DNA from: CAUVKI01 sp963552605
GTDB taxonomy: Bacteria; Bacillota; Clostridia; Tissierellales; Peptoniphilaceae
Length of the DNA: 58,669 nt
Assembly (NCBI GenBank): GCA_963552605.1
Contig: CAUVKI010000008.1
Coordinates: 1 to 58,669 of the forward strand
Direction of reading: 5' to 3'
The translations under genes and the position numbers were made by a program. This document shows positions 25,830-35,283 of this stretch, one piece after another; positions within the stretch are counted from its first letter, which is position 1, and every line of letters starts with the position of its first letter. The notes beneath the pieces are model-generated. The model worked only from the letters and a program-made list of their open reading frames with translations. It had not been told where the DNA came from and did not search any database.

Positions 25830-26777
25830 ATGTTATCATTCAGACAACGGATAGATAGACCTGAATTGAAATATTTTTCAAATTTGGAGCGCACCGCATT
25901 TGTTGACATTGAAACCACGGGGCTTAGTGCAAAATCCCCGTGTTATCTCATAGGTCTTTTGTTTGAAGAGGACGGGGAATTATTCATAGAACAACTTTTC
26001 TCTGAAAATCCGAATGAAGAGATCGAAATTCTGAAAGCCTTTTCCAAGAAAATTGAAGGAATTGAAACGCTTGTGTCCTTTAATGGCGATATGTTCGATA
26101 TTCCTTTCTTAAAGAAAAGAGCCAAGGAAAAAAATCTACCTTTTGAAATCCCCTGCAAATCCTTGGACATCTTAAAACTTATCCGTCCCCATAAGAGTGA
26201 GCTTGGAGTGGAGAATTTGAAGCTTAAAACTCTTGAAAAATACGCAGGAGTAATCAGAGAGGATAGGTACGGCGGAGGAGAATTAATTCCTATATATTTT
26301 CGTTATGTGAGAGAAAAGTCTGAGGAACTTAGAGATATACTTCTTCTGCACAACTTTGAAGACATCAAAAATATGCTATGCTTGGATAAAATTCTTTCGG
26401 GACTTTTCAAAAAAGATGTTTATGATTTTCAGATAAACTCCGTTTCGTCTGATGACGACGGTATTCTAAAAATCACAGGAGACTTCTCCGTGCCCACAGG
26501 AGATCTCTTTCATACCGAGGGAGAGGATATCATATCGGTGTCGGGACATTCGCTCTTGGCGAAGATAAAACTTGAGGAAAAAAAGTTTGCACAAAGGACG
26601 GCACTTTGCATAGAAAAATCCGAAAAATCTTATTTGTCGGAACTTATCATCAAAAATCCGCCATTTCTTCCGGACAATCTTATGGTATATACTCTGGATG
26701 GTGAGATAAATCGGATTTTGATTAAAGAAACGGTGAGGTTATTGCTTAAAGCGGCTGAAGGGAGGTCATTGATATGA
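25830..26777 (+). CDS. YprB-like RNase H-fold exonuclease
   Basis: Residues 20-190 match the ribonuclease H-like YprB family: FVDIETTGLSAKS carries the first acidic pair, SFNGDMFDIPFLKKRA the second, and HNFEDIKNMLCL the last. These DEDD-type residues imply 3'-5' exonuclease activity on DNA or RNA. The C-terminal 120 residues are unassigned. I use the ATG at 25830 with GGGTGA upstream; a TTG at 25803 overlapping the permease is less likely. It overlaps hflK by four bases. Confidence 0.8.
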   Translation: MLSFRQRIDRPELKYFSNLERTAFVDIETTGLSAKSPCYLIGLLFEEDGELFIEQLFSENPNEEIEILKAFSKKIEGIETLVSFNGDMFDIPFLKKRAKEKNLPFEIPCKSLDILKLIRPHKSELGVENLKLKTLEKYAGVIREDRYGGGELIPIYFRYVREKSEELRDILLLHNFEDIKNMLCLDKILSGLFKKDVYDFQINSVSSDDDGILKITGDFSVPTGDLFHTEGEDIISVSGHSLLAKIKLEEKKFAQRTALCIEKSEKSYLSELIIKNPPFLPDNLMVYTLDGEINRILIKETVRLLLKAAEGRSLI

Positions 26778-27856
26778 AAGTATCGTTCATTATATTTATT
26801 ACTATAGCCGTTGTCATTTATTTGGCTAGTTTTATCGAAAAGAAAATAAAGAGAAAAGCTGAAGATGACAATGTAATTCATATGAACGAGGAGAGAAAGT
26901 TCAAAGCGAGGAAATTTGAGCTTAAAATTCCGGTAAAGAAAATTCTATTCGTTGTCCTCGCATTGGTGATTATATTTTTTGCTCAATCCTGTTTTTTCAC
27001 GGTAGATCAAACAGAGTATGCTTTCCTTACCACCTTTGAAAAACCGTCAGGAGCGATATTGGAATCAGGATTGAAATTTAAACTTCCAACGCCCATTCAA
27101 AGGGTGGTAAAATTTTCAAAGGAAACCTATTCATTGCAGCTTGGTTATGTTGAAGAAGAGAGTTCAATTATGAATGATGATGAATCAAAAATGATAACCG
27201 GAGATGAGAATATTATCCTTGCGGACATTGAAATTCAATGGAAGATTTCCGACCCTATGAAATACGCATATAACACCAAAGATCCAAAAGTCGTGCTTCA
27301 GAATGCAACAAGCGCCGCATTGAGATCAACCATAGGAAATGCCTTGGTAGATGAAGCGCTGACAGACGGGAGAACGGAAATTATGGCGAGCGTTCGCACA
27401 AAACTTTCCGAACTTATTGATATGTATGACTTGGGAATTTCTATCGTAAATGTGAACTTGCAGGATGTTGATCTTCCCACGGAGGAAGTTGATAAAGCTT
27501 TCAAACAGGTGACCGATGCCAGAGAAGAACGCTCAACCAAGGTCAACGAGGCGAATAAGTATAAAAATGAAAAGTTAAATCAGGTGAAAGGCGAAAGTGC
27601 GGCTATAATAAGCAAAGCCGAGGCGGCAAAGACGGCTGTGATACAGAAAGCCAGAGGTGAAGTGGCGGCTTTTAACGCTTTATATTCGGAGTTTGTAAAA
27701 AATCCGCAAATCACTAAAAAAAGACTTCTTATAGAAACGCTTACTAAAGTCTACGGCACTTCAAAAATAGTCATAGTAAACGGAGACGGAACTCTTACCC
27801 ATCTTCCTATATCCGATTTTTTTTCAACTCCGTCCGAACCTAAGGAGGCAAAATGA
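26774..27856 (+). CDS. hflK: HflK-like SPFH/band-7 membrane protein
   Basis: A 360-aa protein with a short N-terminal helix, a second helix (residues 56-76) and an SPFH domain (FTVDQTEYAFLTTFEKP onward), followed by an Ala/Lys/Glu-rich coiled coil (KGESAAIISKAEAAKTA). HflK and HflC form a large cage around the FtsH protease in E. coli and moderate its activity. The gene is translationally coupled to hflC by an ATGATG overlap. The extra N-terminal helix is unusual compared with E. coli HflK, which has one. Confidence 0.88.
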   Translation: MKVSFIIFITIAVVIYLASFIEKKIKRKAEDDNVIHMNEERKFKARKFELKIPVKKILFVVLALVIIFFAQSCFFTVDQTEYAFLTTFEKPSGAILESGLKFKLPTPIQRVVKFSKETYSLQLGYVEEESSIMNDDESKMITGDENIILADIEIQWKISDPMKYAYNTKDPKVVLQNATSAALRSTIGNALVDEALTDGRTEIMASVRTKLSELIDMYDLGISIVNVNLQDVDLPTEEVDKAFKQVTDAREERSTKVNEANKYKNEKLNQVKGESAAIISKAEAAKTAVIQKARGEVAAFNALYSEFVKNPQITKKRLLIETLTKVYGTSKIVIVNGDGTLTHLPISDFFSTPSEPKEAK

Positions 27857-28743
27857 TGTCCGAAAAAAGAGAGAAAAAGGGTACAATCTTAAAATTTGCA
27901 GTGATTATAATAGCTGTACTTCTTTTGATATTTGCCTCCACCCATTTTTATACGGTAAGACCCGATGAATTTGCCATAGTTCGTGAGTTTGGAAAAATCG
28001 TAAGGGTGGTTAATTCGGAGGGATTGCATTTTATGATTCCCTTCATAGAAACCGAAACGAAGCTTCCGAGCAACCTTTTGTCATACGACGCCCCCGCAAC
28101 CGAAGTTACCACACTAGATAAAAAAAGAATAATGGTGGATTACTATGCGTTGTGGAAGATTACGGATCCGATAAAGATGACGGAATCCTTAAGAACCATA
28201 GAGGGTGCGGAAAATCGGCTCTCGGATATAATGTATTCTGCAATCAGAAACGAGCTTGGAAAATTGGAATATGGAGAAATCATAAACGCCGAAAAAAATG
28301 GGAGAGGAAATTTTGATCAGAAAGTGCAAAGCTATATCAATGACAATTTGGAGTCCAACGGAAACGGTATAGAGATTATAGACATTCAAATGAAGCGTAT
28401 AGACCTCCCAAAGAGCAATGAGGAGTCGGTGTGCAAGCGTATGATTTCCGAGCGTGCGAGCAAAGCTCAGGAATATCTCTCTCAAGGAGAAGCTGAAAAG
28501 ACCAAGATTATGGCTGATGTTGACCGTGAAGTTACGGAAATTTTGGCTAAGACAAAAGCAGATGCTGCGGAAATAGAAGCAGAAGGAGAAAAAGAAGCTC
28601 AAAAAATTTATAATGACTCCTATGGAAAAGATCCTGAGTTTTTTGAACTCTTAACCACTCTTGAAAGCTATCGCACCGTGATTAACAAAGAAACCGTAAT
28701 ACTTCTTCCGTTCGATTCTCCGTACTTGAAATATTTGAAATAG
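27853..28743 (+). CDS. hflC: HflC-like SPFH/band-7 membrane protein
   Basis: This 296-aa partner of HflK has one N-terminal helix (residues 13-31), an SPFH domain (FYTVRPDEFAIVREFGKIV) and a coiled-coil segment (AEKTKIMADVDREVTEILAKTK), ending in a hydrophobic strand. Two tandem ATG codons are possible starts. It is the last gene of the string and is followed by a strong terminator. Confidence 0.9.
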   Translation: MMSEKREKKGTILKFAVIIIAVLLLIFASTHFYTVRPDEFAIVREFGKIVRVVNSEGLHFMIPFIETETKLPSNLLSYDAPATEVTTLDKKRIMVDYYALWKITDPIKMTESLRTIEGAENRLSDIMYSAIRNELGKLEYGEIINAEKNGRGNFDQKVQSYINDNLESNGNGIEIIDIQMKRIDLPKSNEESVCKRMISERASKAQEYLSQGEAEKTKIMADVDREVTEILAKTKADAAEIEAEGEKEAQKIYNDSYGKDPEFFELLTTLESYRTVINKETVILLPFDSPYLKYLK

Positions 28744-28750
28744 ATTATAT

Positions 28751-28796
28751 AGCCGTGAATATGCTCCGAAAAAATGTGTGTTTTCACGGCTTTTTC
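28751..28796 (+). terminator. Intrinsic terminator after hflC
   Basis: AGCCGTGAA pairs with TTCACGGCT across a 23-base loop, followed by TTTTT. It closes the long plus-strand string from the ttcA-like gene to hflC. Confidence 0.85.
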
Positions 28797-28869
28797 AATT
28801 CTATTTTTTTTGTGAATTTCATTTTATAACTTATCTTGATATTAAGTGTAAAAAAAACTAATTCAAAAC

Positions 28870-28898
28870 TTGACATAGTACATCAATTATGTTATCCT
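28870..28898 (+). promoter_or_regulatory. Promoter of rex
   Basis: TTGACA (28870-28875) and TATCCT (28893-28898) with a 17-base spacer, 42 bases before the rex ATG. Confidence 0.7.
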
Positions 28899-28939
28899 AC
28901 CTCAAACTTGATAAATTTTATTTGATTAGGAGGAAAAAG

Positions 28940-29614
28940 ATGGACAAGAAGAAAATTTCCATAACGGTTATACGCAGACTTCCCAGATATTATCGTTGTT
29001 TGGAGGATCTGCAGCGGATAAAGATTTCTCGAACCTCTTCGCAGGAGTTATCCGAACTCACGGGTTTCACCGCTTCGCAAATTCGTCAGGATTTGAATAA
29101 TTTCGGAGGTTTCGGACAGCAAGGGTATGGATATAATGTTGCGGAGCTTAAGACTCACTTGGGAAAAATCTTGGGTTTGGATCAGGAATACCGCACCTGC
29201 TTGGTAGGAGCAGGACATTTCGGCACGGCAATTATGAATTACAAGGAATTCAGATTGGACGGATTTCGTGTAGTTGCAATATTTGATACCGACAGAGGTC
29301 TTGTCGGCAAAAAGATTGACGGGATAGAGGTTTTTTCTGATGATAAGATGAAAGATGTCATAAAGAAAAAACAGATAGACATTGCTGTTTTGACCGTTCC
29401 GAAGGTAAGCGCACAGGAGGTGGCTGAAAGTCTATCCGATGCGGGAATAAAAGCTATATGGAATTTCACCACTGCTGATTTGGATCTTCCTCAAGATGTG
29501 ATTGTTGAAGATGTGAGCCTTAAGGATTCGCTTTTCACTATGTGGTACTTTATGAGGGAGAAGTATGGTCCTGAAATTGCTCCTGCAAGACGAAGACCGC
29601 CCGTTGTGAAATAG
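28940..29614 (+). CDS. rex: Redox-sensing transcriptional repressor Rex
   Basis: Rex binds DNA when NADH is low and lets go when NADH rises, controlling fermentation genes. The 224-aa protein has the winged helix (TGFTASQIRQDLNNFGGFG, about residues 40-58) and the Rossmann motif LVGAGHFGTAI. I chose the ATG at 28940 because AGGAGG lies eight bases upstream; the longer frame from 28889 lacks a ribosome site and covers the promoter. It is monocistronic. I did not find a clear Rex operator in front of the grd operon. Confidence 0.95.
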   Translation: MDKKKISITVIRRLPRYYRCLEDLQRIKISRTSSQELSELTGFTASQIRQDLNNFGGFGQQGYGYNVAELKTHLGKILGLDQEYRTCLVGAGHFGTAIMNYKEFRLDGFRVVAIFDTDRGLVGKKIDGIEVFSDDKMKDVIKKKQIDIAVLTVPKVSAQEVAESLSDAGIKAIWNFTTADLDLPQDVIVEDVSLKDSLFTMWYFMREKYGPEIAPARRRPPVVK

Positions 29615-29625
29615 GAAAGTTTCTG

Positions 29626-29721
29626 ATGTCCTTGGAAAGCGTAAAAAATCATTTCAAAAAGTTAGGTTTCATAGATATATGCAATTATGAGAGTATCAAA
29701 AATCTATGTTCAGAAATTTAG
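29626..29721 (+). pseudogene. Short YbaK-like fragment (31 codons)
   Basis: An ATG after AGGAAAG opens a 31-aa frame beginning MSLESVKNHFKKLGF. This resembles the first 15 residues of YbaK/EbsC-type Cys-tRNA(Pro) deacylases, then diverges and stops. It sits between rex and a terminator. The simplest reading is the 5' remnant of a deleted ybaK gene; a real small protein cannot be excluded. Confidence 0.4.
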
Positions 29722-29730
29722 GAAACTATA

Positions 29731-29785
29731 AAAAAAATCCTGCTCGAAGCATATCCGCTTTTTTGCTTCGGACAGGATTTTTTTA
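29731..29785. terminator. Bidirectional terminator between rex and the AraC gene
   Basis: AATCCTG..TCGAAGC pairs with GCTTCGG..CAGGATT (one mismatch), with A-run before and T-run after, so both converging transcripts can end here. Confidence 0.88.
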
Positions 29786-30790
29786 TTTACTGCAAATGAG
29801 CTTTCGATATTCTCTCGGCGAGTGGTGATGTATTTTTCTGAAGGCTGCTGAAAATTTGCCGGCGTTGGCATATCCCAAGTGTTCGGCAATTTCTCCGATG
29901 GATAATGTTTGCTCGTATAAAAGTAATCCTGCATATCTCATTCGCAATTTCAAAATATATTCGCAGGGAGACATATCGTAGAGCTGCCGAAAGGATTTAC
30001 GAAACTTTGTATGTCCCATCGCCGCAATCCTACACAATTCCTCCGAACTCGGAGGATTTAAAATATTTCTTTCAATTGCCGTTCTGACATTTTCAAGTGC
30101 CTTTTGTTCTTCAAAGGAGAGGCAGCTTGTCTTTGTTTCCAACTGACGTTTTTGTCGACAAAAATTTCCTCCTATGATGGACATAAGCTCTCCGATTTTA
30201 CTTTTATAGTAAAGATTTGAAGTTTCACCGGATAGAATCTTTTCTTTGATCTGAAGAAAAATTCTGCCAATTTCCGGGGTATTATAATCAAATTCACGCC
30301 AAGAAAACAGTTTTGCATAGTCAAAATCATCAGTGGCTAAAGGCTCTTTAAAAAATGCGGAAAAATATTCTTCCAGCAAAAGAACGGAGACATAACGAAT
30401 AGGAATGCCCGCTTGATATTTGACACGCCCCCTGAATGGACGGTTAAGATAGAGATTTATCCCCTCGTGAATGGTGGCAGTTCGTTTTCCGTTTTGGATA
30501 AGCCTCACATATCCGGATTCAAAATAATAGATTTTAATCATTTTAATATCCAGTTCATATTTTCGCTCTATATCCTTGTAGGGAAGCCAATCTCCGACAG
30601 AGATGAACATACCGCCGGTCGGCTGTAGTTGATAAACCGCTCCCCGACCGATTTCCGCAGGAGGAATATATTCATGGATTTCTCCAATCTTTTTCGCATC
30701 AAAATTATACTCCGACAGATAAAAAGATGCGTCACCTAAATTCTGAAAGCTTTCTTGCTTATTATTTATCAGCACAAAACCGTTCCTCAC
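29783..30790 (-). CDS. AraC-family transcriptional regulator
   Basis: The last 100 residues are a standard AraC/XylS double helix-turn-helix (SSEELCRIAAMGHTKFRKSF, then SIGEIAEHLGYANAGKFSAAFRK and HSPREYRK). The first 200 residues form a ligand-sensing part without a recognised cupin signature. It starts with GTG preceded by AAAGGA. It is transcribed away from the ECF transporter operon starting at 31040, so it very likely controls that operon. YbtA-like AraC regulators of this size activate siderophore uptake genes on binding the siderophore; that role is inferred here. Confidence 0.88.
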   Translation of the reverse strand: MRNGFVLINNKQESFQNLGDASFYLSEYNFDAKKIGEIHEYIPPAEIGRGAVYQLQPTGGMFISVGDWLPYKDIERKYELDIKMIKIYYFESGYVRLIQNGKRTATIHEGINLYLNRPFRGRVKYQAGIPIRYVSVLLLEEYFSAFFKEPLATDDFDYAKLFSWREFDYNTPEIGRIFLQIKEKILSGETSNLYYKSKIGELMSIIGGNFCRQKRQLETKTSCLSFEEQKALENVRTAIERNILNPPSSEELCRIAAMGHTKFRKSFRQLYDMSPCEYILKLRMRYAGLLLYEQTLSIGEIAEHLGYANAGKFSAAFRKIHHHSPREYRKLICSK

Positions 30791-30896
30791 TTTCTATATC
30801 CTTTAACGCCTTATTTTATGTCCCGAAACGCCGCAAAAAATCGTTTTTAAGAGTAGAAATCAACTTTTCCGACTCGTTCAAGCTTTAGGACTGCGT

Positions 30897-30925
30897 TTGA
30901 CATTGCTTGGGCGGGTACCTACAAT
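30897..30925 (+). promoter_or_regulatory. Promoter of the first ECF operon
   Basis: TTGACA (30897-30902), 17-base spacer, TACAAT (30920-30925): close to consensus. The start would lie about 108 bases before the first gene, leaving a leader that contains an inverted repeat. Confidence 0.75.
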
Positions 30926-30992
30926 AGCTTTACTTCATACGGCAGAGTAGGCTAACTGTGAAAATTATATTCTACTGCGCAAATGAGGTCAA

Positions 30993-31011
30993 CGGGAAAA
31001 ATCATTTCCCG
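30993..31011 (+). promoter_or_regulatory. Inverted repeat in the ECF operon leader
   Basis: CGGGAAA-AATCA-TTTCCCG is a perfect 7-bp inverted repeat 15 bases before the ribosome site. It could be an operator or an mRNA hairpin affecting translation. Confidence 0.45.
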
Positions 31012-31039
31012 AAAATATATTATCTAGGAGGAGTTGTAT

Positions 31040-31642
31040 ATGGCAGATGAAATGAACAAAAAAGGTCTTAATGCCAGAGATCTGATTACTACCGGAGTTT
31101 TGGCGGCGCTTTATGTGGTTTGTGCGTTTGTTGGAGAGTTGATATTCGGATTTTTCCCTGTATTGACTTTTCTTTGCCCGTTGTCGATTGCGCTGATCTG
31201 CGGACCGGTTTTTATGCTGATTATTTCAAAAGTCCCTAAACATGGACCTATTTTAATCACGGGAATTTTGGTGGGGGGAGTTTTGTATGTGACGGGAATG
31301 TATTGGCTGATGTGCTTAGCTTATGTGATTTTGGGAGTAGTTTCGGAGTTTTTGGCAGGATCTGCAAATTTCAAAAGCAAAACCAACAATCTGATTTCCT
31401 ATATGATTTTTGTCATCAGTCCGATTTTTTCCTATGCAATGCTCTGGATAGATAGAGACGGATATGTAAAATATCTTGTGGAAAACGGAACGGATCAGGC
31501 GTATATGGATACTATGATTGCAAATGCTCATATGTGGGTGCTTCCCGCTATGATTGTCGGAAATTTGATTTGTTCGTTTATTAGTGGAAAATTCGGGCAG
31601 CACCTGCTTAGAAAACATTTTGAAAAAGCGGGAGTGGTGTGA
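31040..31642 (+). CDS. ECF transporter S component, MptD/Trep_Strep family (first module)
   Basis: A 200-aa membrane protein with five or six helices (LAALYVVCAFVGELIFGFFPVL and others). It matches the Trep_Strep (MptD) family of substrate-binding S components and shares a tail, KHFEKAGVV, with the S protein of the second module (KHFKKAGLL). The start is the ATG at 31040, six bases after AGGAGGAG. The substrate is not fixed for the family; a related streptococcal ECF system (SiaFGH) is linked to haem, from memory. Its stop overlaps the T gene. Confidence 0.82.
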   Translation: MADEMNKKGLNARDLITTGVLAALYVVCAFVGELIFGFFPVLTFLCPLSIALICGPVFMLIISKVPKHGPILITGILVGGVLYVTGMYWLMCLAYVILGVVSEFLAGSANFKSKTNNLISYMIFVISPIFSYAMLWIDRDGYVKYLVENGTDQAYMDTMIANAHMWVLPAMIVGNLICSFISGKFGQHLLRKHFEKAGVV

Positions 31643-32376
31643 TGGAGGCACCGTTTTTGACGGAGCTTTTTCAGTGGCACTTAGATCCCCGAACCAAGTT
31701 ATATATACTGTTAATCGGCACCTTAGATCTGTTTCTCGCACCTACATTACATTATGAAGTTGCTCTTGCGGCTCTTATTTCGATATTCGGGCTGTTGTGC
31801 GGAGTAAAGCATTTTACTCTAAAAATGACCGGAATATATACATTCCTAATAATCTTACATCAAGTGGGAGTTTATTGGGCGAGCGGCTTGCTGCAAATCG
31901 CCATTGTGACATTTACCTTTTACATTAGAAAAATATTTCCTTGTGCGATGATGGGCGGCATATTGGTTGGAACTACCCGTGTAAATGAATTTATGGCGGC
32001 TATGAACCGAATTCACCTCCCGAAATCCGTCATAATCCCTATGACCGTGATGATTAGATACATTCCTATGGTAAAGGAGGACTGGAGATATATAAAAGAT
32101 GCAATGAGAATGAGAGATGTTGCTCCCACTGCAAAAAGTTTGCTTACTCACCCGATTCGTACCGCAGAATGTATCTATGTTCCAATGATGATGTCCGCCC
32201 TAAAAGTAGCGGACGAACTCTCCGCCGCATCTATTACCAGAGGCTTGGAAAATCCGAAGCCCAGAAGCTGTGTGGTGGATCTTCATCTCACGTGGAGGGA
32301 CTTGGTCTGTGCATTATCCTTTAGCATTTTTTTTGTGATTTCCATTCGATTTATGATAGGAGGTGTCACAAAATGA
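31642..32376 (+). CDS. ECF transporter T component (first module)
   Basis: A 244-aa EcfT-type membrane protein. Helices fill the first half, and the coupling region with paired arginine motifs appears as RMRDVAPTAK and ELSAASITRGLENP. It links the S component to the ATPases. The start is ATG 31642, one base overlapping the S gene stop; the stop overlaps the ATPase start. Confidence 0.88.
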   Translation: MEAPFLTELFQWHLDPRTKLYILLIGTLDLFLAPTLHYEVALAALISIFGLLCGVKHFTLKMTGIYTFLIILHQVGVYWASGLLQIAIVTFTFYIRKIFPCAMMGGILVGTTRVNEFMAAMNRIHLPKSVIIPMTVMIRYIPMVKEDWRYIKDAMRMRDVAPTAKSLLTHPIRTAECIYVPMMMSALKVADELSAASITRGLENPKPRSCVVDLHLTWRDLVCALSFSIFFVISIRFMIGGVTK

Positions 32377-33830
32377 TTGAAATGGACAAGGTGTTTTTCA
32401 GTTATCAGGGTTCTTACGAAAGTTCAAATTTATATCAAATCGATCTGACGGTAGAAGATAAAGAATGTATATTGTTATGCGGTAGGAGCGGATGCGGAAA
32501 AACCACACTGACCAGATTGGTAAATGGACTTATTCCCTCGTTCTATCCGGGGAAGCTGTCCGGCTCGGTGTTGATTGACGGAGAGTCTGTCCAAGAAATT
32601 CCTATGTATAAGCTTGCGGAAAAAGTGGGTTCCGTTTTTCAAAATCCTCGTTCACAGTTTTTTAACATAGATACGGACAGTGAAATGGTATTTGGAATGG
32701 AAAATCTCTCTTGGGCAAAGGAAAAGATGAAGGAGCGATTGACAAAGACGATTTGCGATTTGGAAATCGAAACGCTTAGCGGACGAAGAGTTTCGGAGTT
32801 ATCCGGCGGAGAGAAGCAAAAAGTGGCATTTGCATCTATTTATGCCGTTTCTCCGGATATTTATCTATTGGACGAGCCTTCCTCCAATTTGGATATGACA
32901 GCAATTGAAAGTCTAAGAAAAATGCTGGCATTATTAAAAAAGCAGGGAAAGACAATTTTGATTGCCGAACATCGTATTCATTATCTCAGAGAAATTGCGG
33001 ATCGCATTATCTATATGGATAACGGGAGAATACATAAGTCTTTTACCGTAGAAGAATTGTGCGGTGTTTCGGAAGATGATAGGCATATTATGGGACTTAG
33101 AACTATGGACTTATCTCAAATTCGTATTCCGAAAGTATCCAAGAAATACGAAAAGCCTATTTTGGAAATTCGGAATTTATCCCTTGCTTATTATGACCGT
33201 ACGATACTTTCCGGAATTGATCTCTTAGCCGCGGCAGGAGAGATTATCGGAGTAATCGGGCATAACAGTGCAGGAAAGTCCACATTTTCCCGTGCATTGT
33301 GCGGTCTACATAAAGAATCTTCCGGAACGATTAAGTGGAATGGAAGGAGCTTGAATGCAAGAGAACGGTTGAAACGTTGTTATATGGTGATGCAGGAAGT
33401 GGGATATCAGCTTTTTGCGGACACTTTGGAGAAAGAGTGTTGTTTCGGCATACAATCTCCCGATTATGAAGCTGCTTGGAATGCTATGAAACAACTTGGG
33501 ATTTGGGAATATCGAGAGGTTCATCCCGGAACGCTTTCAGGAGGACAAAAGCAACGCGCGGCAGTTGCTGTAAGTATGGTATGCAAGAGAGAGATTTTAA
33601 TTTTCGACGAACCTACCAGCGGATTGGACTATGACAGTATGATCAAAGTTTCTCAGCTTTTTCATATGCTTTCCTCTATGGGAAAAGTTATATTTGTAGT
33701 GACTCATGATTATGAATTTTTAGTTTCGGCTTGCAGTCGTATTTTGCACTTGGGCGATGGCGGCGTTTTGGGGGATTATTTGATGTCTTATGAGAATGAA
33801 GAAAAGCTTCGTGCCTTTTTTCTTAAATAG
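32373..33830 (+). CDS. ECF transporter ATPase with two fused ATP-binding domains (first module)
   Basis: The 485-aa chain holds two ABC domains in tandem. The first has Walker A GRSGCGKTTLTR, signature LSGGEKQKVAF and Walker B IYLLDEPSSNLD. The second has GHNSAGKSTFSR, LSGGQKQRAAV and LIFDEPTSGLD. It thus replaces separate EcfA and EcfA' subunits, giving a dedicated (group I) ECF transporter with its own S and T. It is coupled by ATGA to the T gene and ends at a shared terminator. Confidence 0.92.
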   Translation: MIEMDKVFFSYQGSYESSNLYQIDLTVEDKECILLCGRSGCGKTTLTRLVNGLIPSFYPGKLSGSVLIDGESVQEIPMYKLAEKVGSVFQNPRSQFFNIDTDSEMVFGMENLSWAKEKMKERLTKTICDLEIETLSGRRVSELSGGEKQKVAFASIYAVSPDIYLLDEPSSNLDMTAIESLRKMLALLKKQGKTILIAEHRIHYLREIADRIIYMDNGRIHKSFTVEELCGVSEDDRHIMGLRTMDLSQIRIPKVSKKYEKPILEIRNLSLAYYDRTILSGIDLLAAAGEIIGVIGHNSAGKSTFSRALCGLHKESSGTIKWNGRSLNARERLKRCYMVMQEVGYQLFADTLEKECCFGIQSPDYEAAWNAMKQLGIWEYREVHPGTLSGGQKQRAAVAVSMVCKREILIFDEPTSGLDYDSMIKVSQLFHMLSSMGKVIFVVTHDYEFLVSACSRILHLGDGGVLGDYLMSYENEEKLRAFFLK

Positions 33831-33844
33831 CAAAGCTTAAGAAT

Positions 33845-33877
33845 AAAAAACGGGAGTCCAAACACTCCCGTTTTTTT
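33845..33877. terminator. Bidirectional terminator between the two ECF modules
   Basis: AAAAACGGGAGT pairs perfectly with ACTCCCGTTTTT around CCAAAC. A and T runs flank both sides, so both convergent ECF transcripts can end here. Confidence 0.93.
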
Positions 33878-33903
33878 AGTTACGATACTTATCAGAAGTT
33901 CTT

Positions 33904-35283
33904 TTAATGCAAATTTAACCTATAATCACAACACTCGGATATAAATTCTTCATCGTGTGTGATTACCAGTAGCGTCTTTCCTTTTTTTACGGCGTTCTTC
34001 AATTCTTCCGCAATTAGCCGCATATTTTTTCCGTCAAGCCCGCTTGTCGGCTCGTCAAGAATTATTATATCCTTGTCGGAAATCAAGGCACAGGCAACAG
34101 CAAGCCTTTGTTTTTGTCCTCCCGACATAGCTTGGGGATGAGAATCCTTATAGTCATATAATCCCATTCGCTTGAGAAATTCTCTCGCTTCATTCAATTT
34201 TTCGGGACTGCAATTGAGATTTAGCAAAAGTTCTTCGGAGATGCTGTTGGTAAAAAATTGAGTTCCCGTATCATTGGAACAATAGTAAACGGTTTTTCTC
34301 AGAGAAGAGAGGGAAGCCTTTTTCTTTTTAACATAAATTGAACCCTTTACAATGCGGGATAATCCGCTTAGAGCGAGTGCAAGAGTGGTTTTTCCTATGC
34401 CGTTTCGTCCGGTTATTGCAGTTATACTTCTTTCGTTTATAAAAATATCGAGCTTATCCCATATTTGTTTTCGATTAACCCTGAAAGATATCTTGTCCGC
34501 ATTTATCGCTATGGAAATGTTCGGATTGGGGGAATTTTTAGCCGAAACTTTTACACCTCGGCTAAGTCCCAGCGAAATTTTTTCCTTTTCTCCCATTTTA
34601 TGAAATTCCGAGGCGGAATATTCGCCCTTTATTTCTCCATTGGAGATCATTATATATCTGTCAGCAATTTCTGAGAGCCAATCAAGACGATGTTCGGATA
34701 TAATCAGCGTGTGTCCCGAGGCTTTCAATTCAGAAACAGTTTTTCCGAGTTGGTAGATTCCCTCCGAATCAAGGTTCGCCGTCGGTTCATCAAAGACAAA
34801 TACACGAGGTTTTAAAGCATAAACCGATGCGATAGCTGTACGTTGTTTTTCACCTCCCGAGAGAACGTCAAGAGGGGTGTTAAGCAGGTGGTTTAATTTC
34901 ATCTTATCAATTGCATCATCGGTTCTGTTGACAATCATCTCTCTTGAAAATCCGTAATTTTCACAGCCAAAAGCCACTTCTCCCGCAAGATCGGAAGAAA
35001 AAAATTGTCTTCTCGGATCTTGGAATATACTTCCGACAAGTTTTCCAATCTCATAGAGTTTAAGTTCCGATATATCCTTATCGTCAATGTAAACTCTACC
35101 TGTTTTTTCTCCCGTATAATAGTTTGGAGCAAGTCCGTTTATAAGACGGGTAATCGTCGTCTTGCCGCAGCCCGATTCTCCGGTTAACACTATACATTCG
35201 CCGTTAGCTACGGATAGGTTGATATTTTTAACACCACAGTCGCTCTCGGTGTATTTGAAAGAAATATCTTTCAGCACTATCAT
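33904..35283 (-). CDS. ECF transporter ATPase with two fused ATP-binding domains (second module)
   Basis: A 459-aa tandem ATPase, paralogous to the one ending at 33830. First domain: GESGCGKTTITR, LSGGEKQRTAI, VFVFDEPTANLD. Second domain: GRNGIGKTTLAL, MSGGQKQRLAV, IIILDEPTSGLD. I use the ATG at 35283, which overlaps the T gene stop in ATGA; an earlier in-frame codon at 35331 lies inside the T gene. It is the last gene of the minus-strand operon that begins with the TetR gene. Confidence 0.92.
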   Translation of the reverse strand: MIVLKDISFKYTESDCGVKNINLSVANGECIVLTGESGCGKTTITRLINGLAPNYYTGEKTGRVYIDDKDISELKLYEIGKLVGSIFQDPRRQFFSSDLAGEVAFGCENYGFSREMIVNRTDDAIDKMKLNHLLNTPLDVLSGGEKQRTAIASVYALKPRVFVFDEPTANLDSEGIYQLGKTVSELKASGHTLIISEHRLDWLSEIADRYIMISNGEIKGEYSASEFHKMGEKEKISLGLSRGVKVSAKNSPNPNISIAINADKISFRVNRKQIWDKLDIFINERSITAITGRNGIGKTTLALALSGLSRIVKGSIYVKKKKASLSSLRKTVYYCSNDTGTQFFTNSISEELLLNLNCSPEKLNEAREFLKRMGLYDYKDSHPQAMSGGQKQRLAVACALISDKDIIILDEPTSGLDGKNMRLIAEELKNAVKKGKTLLVITHDEEFISECCDYRLNLH

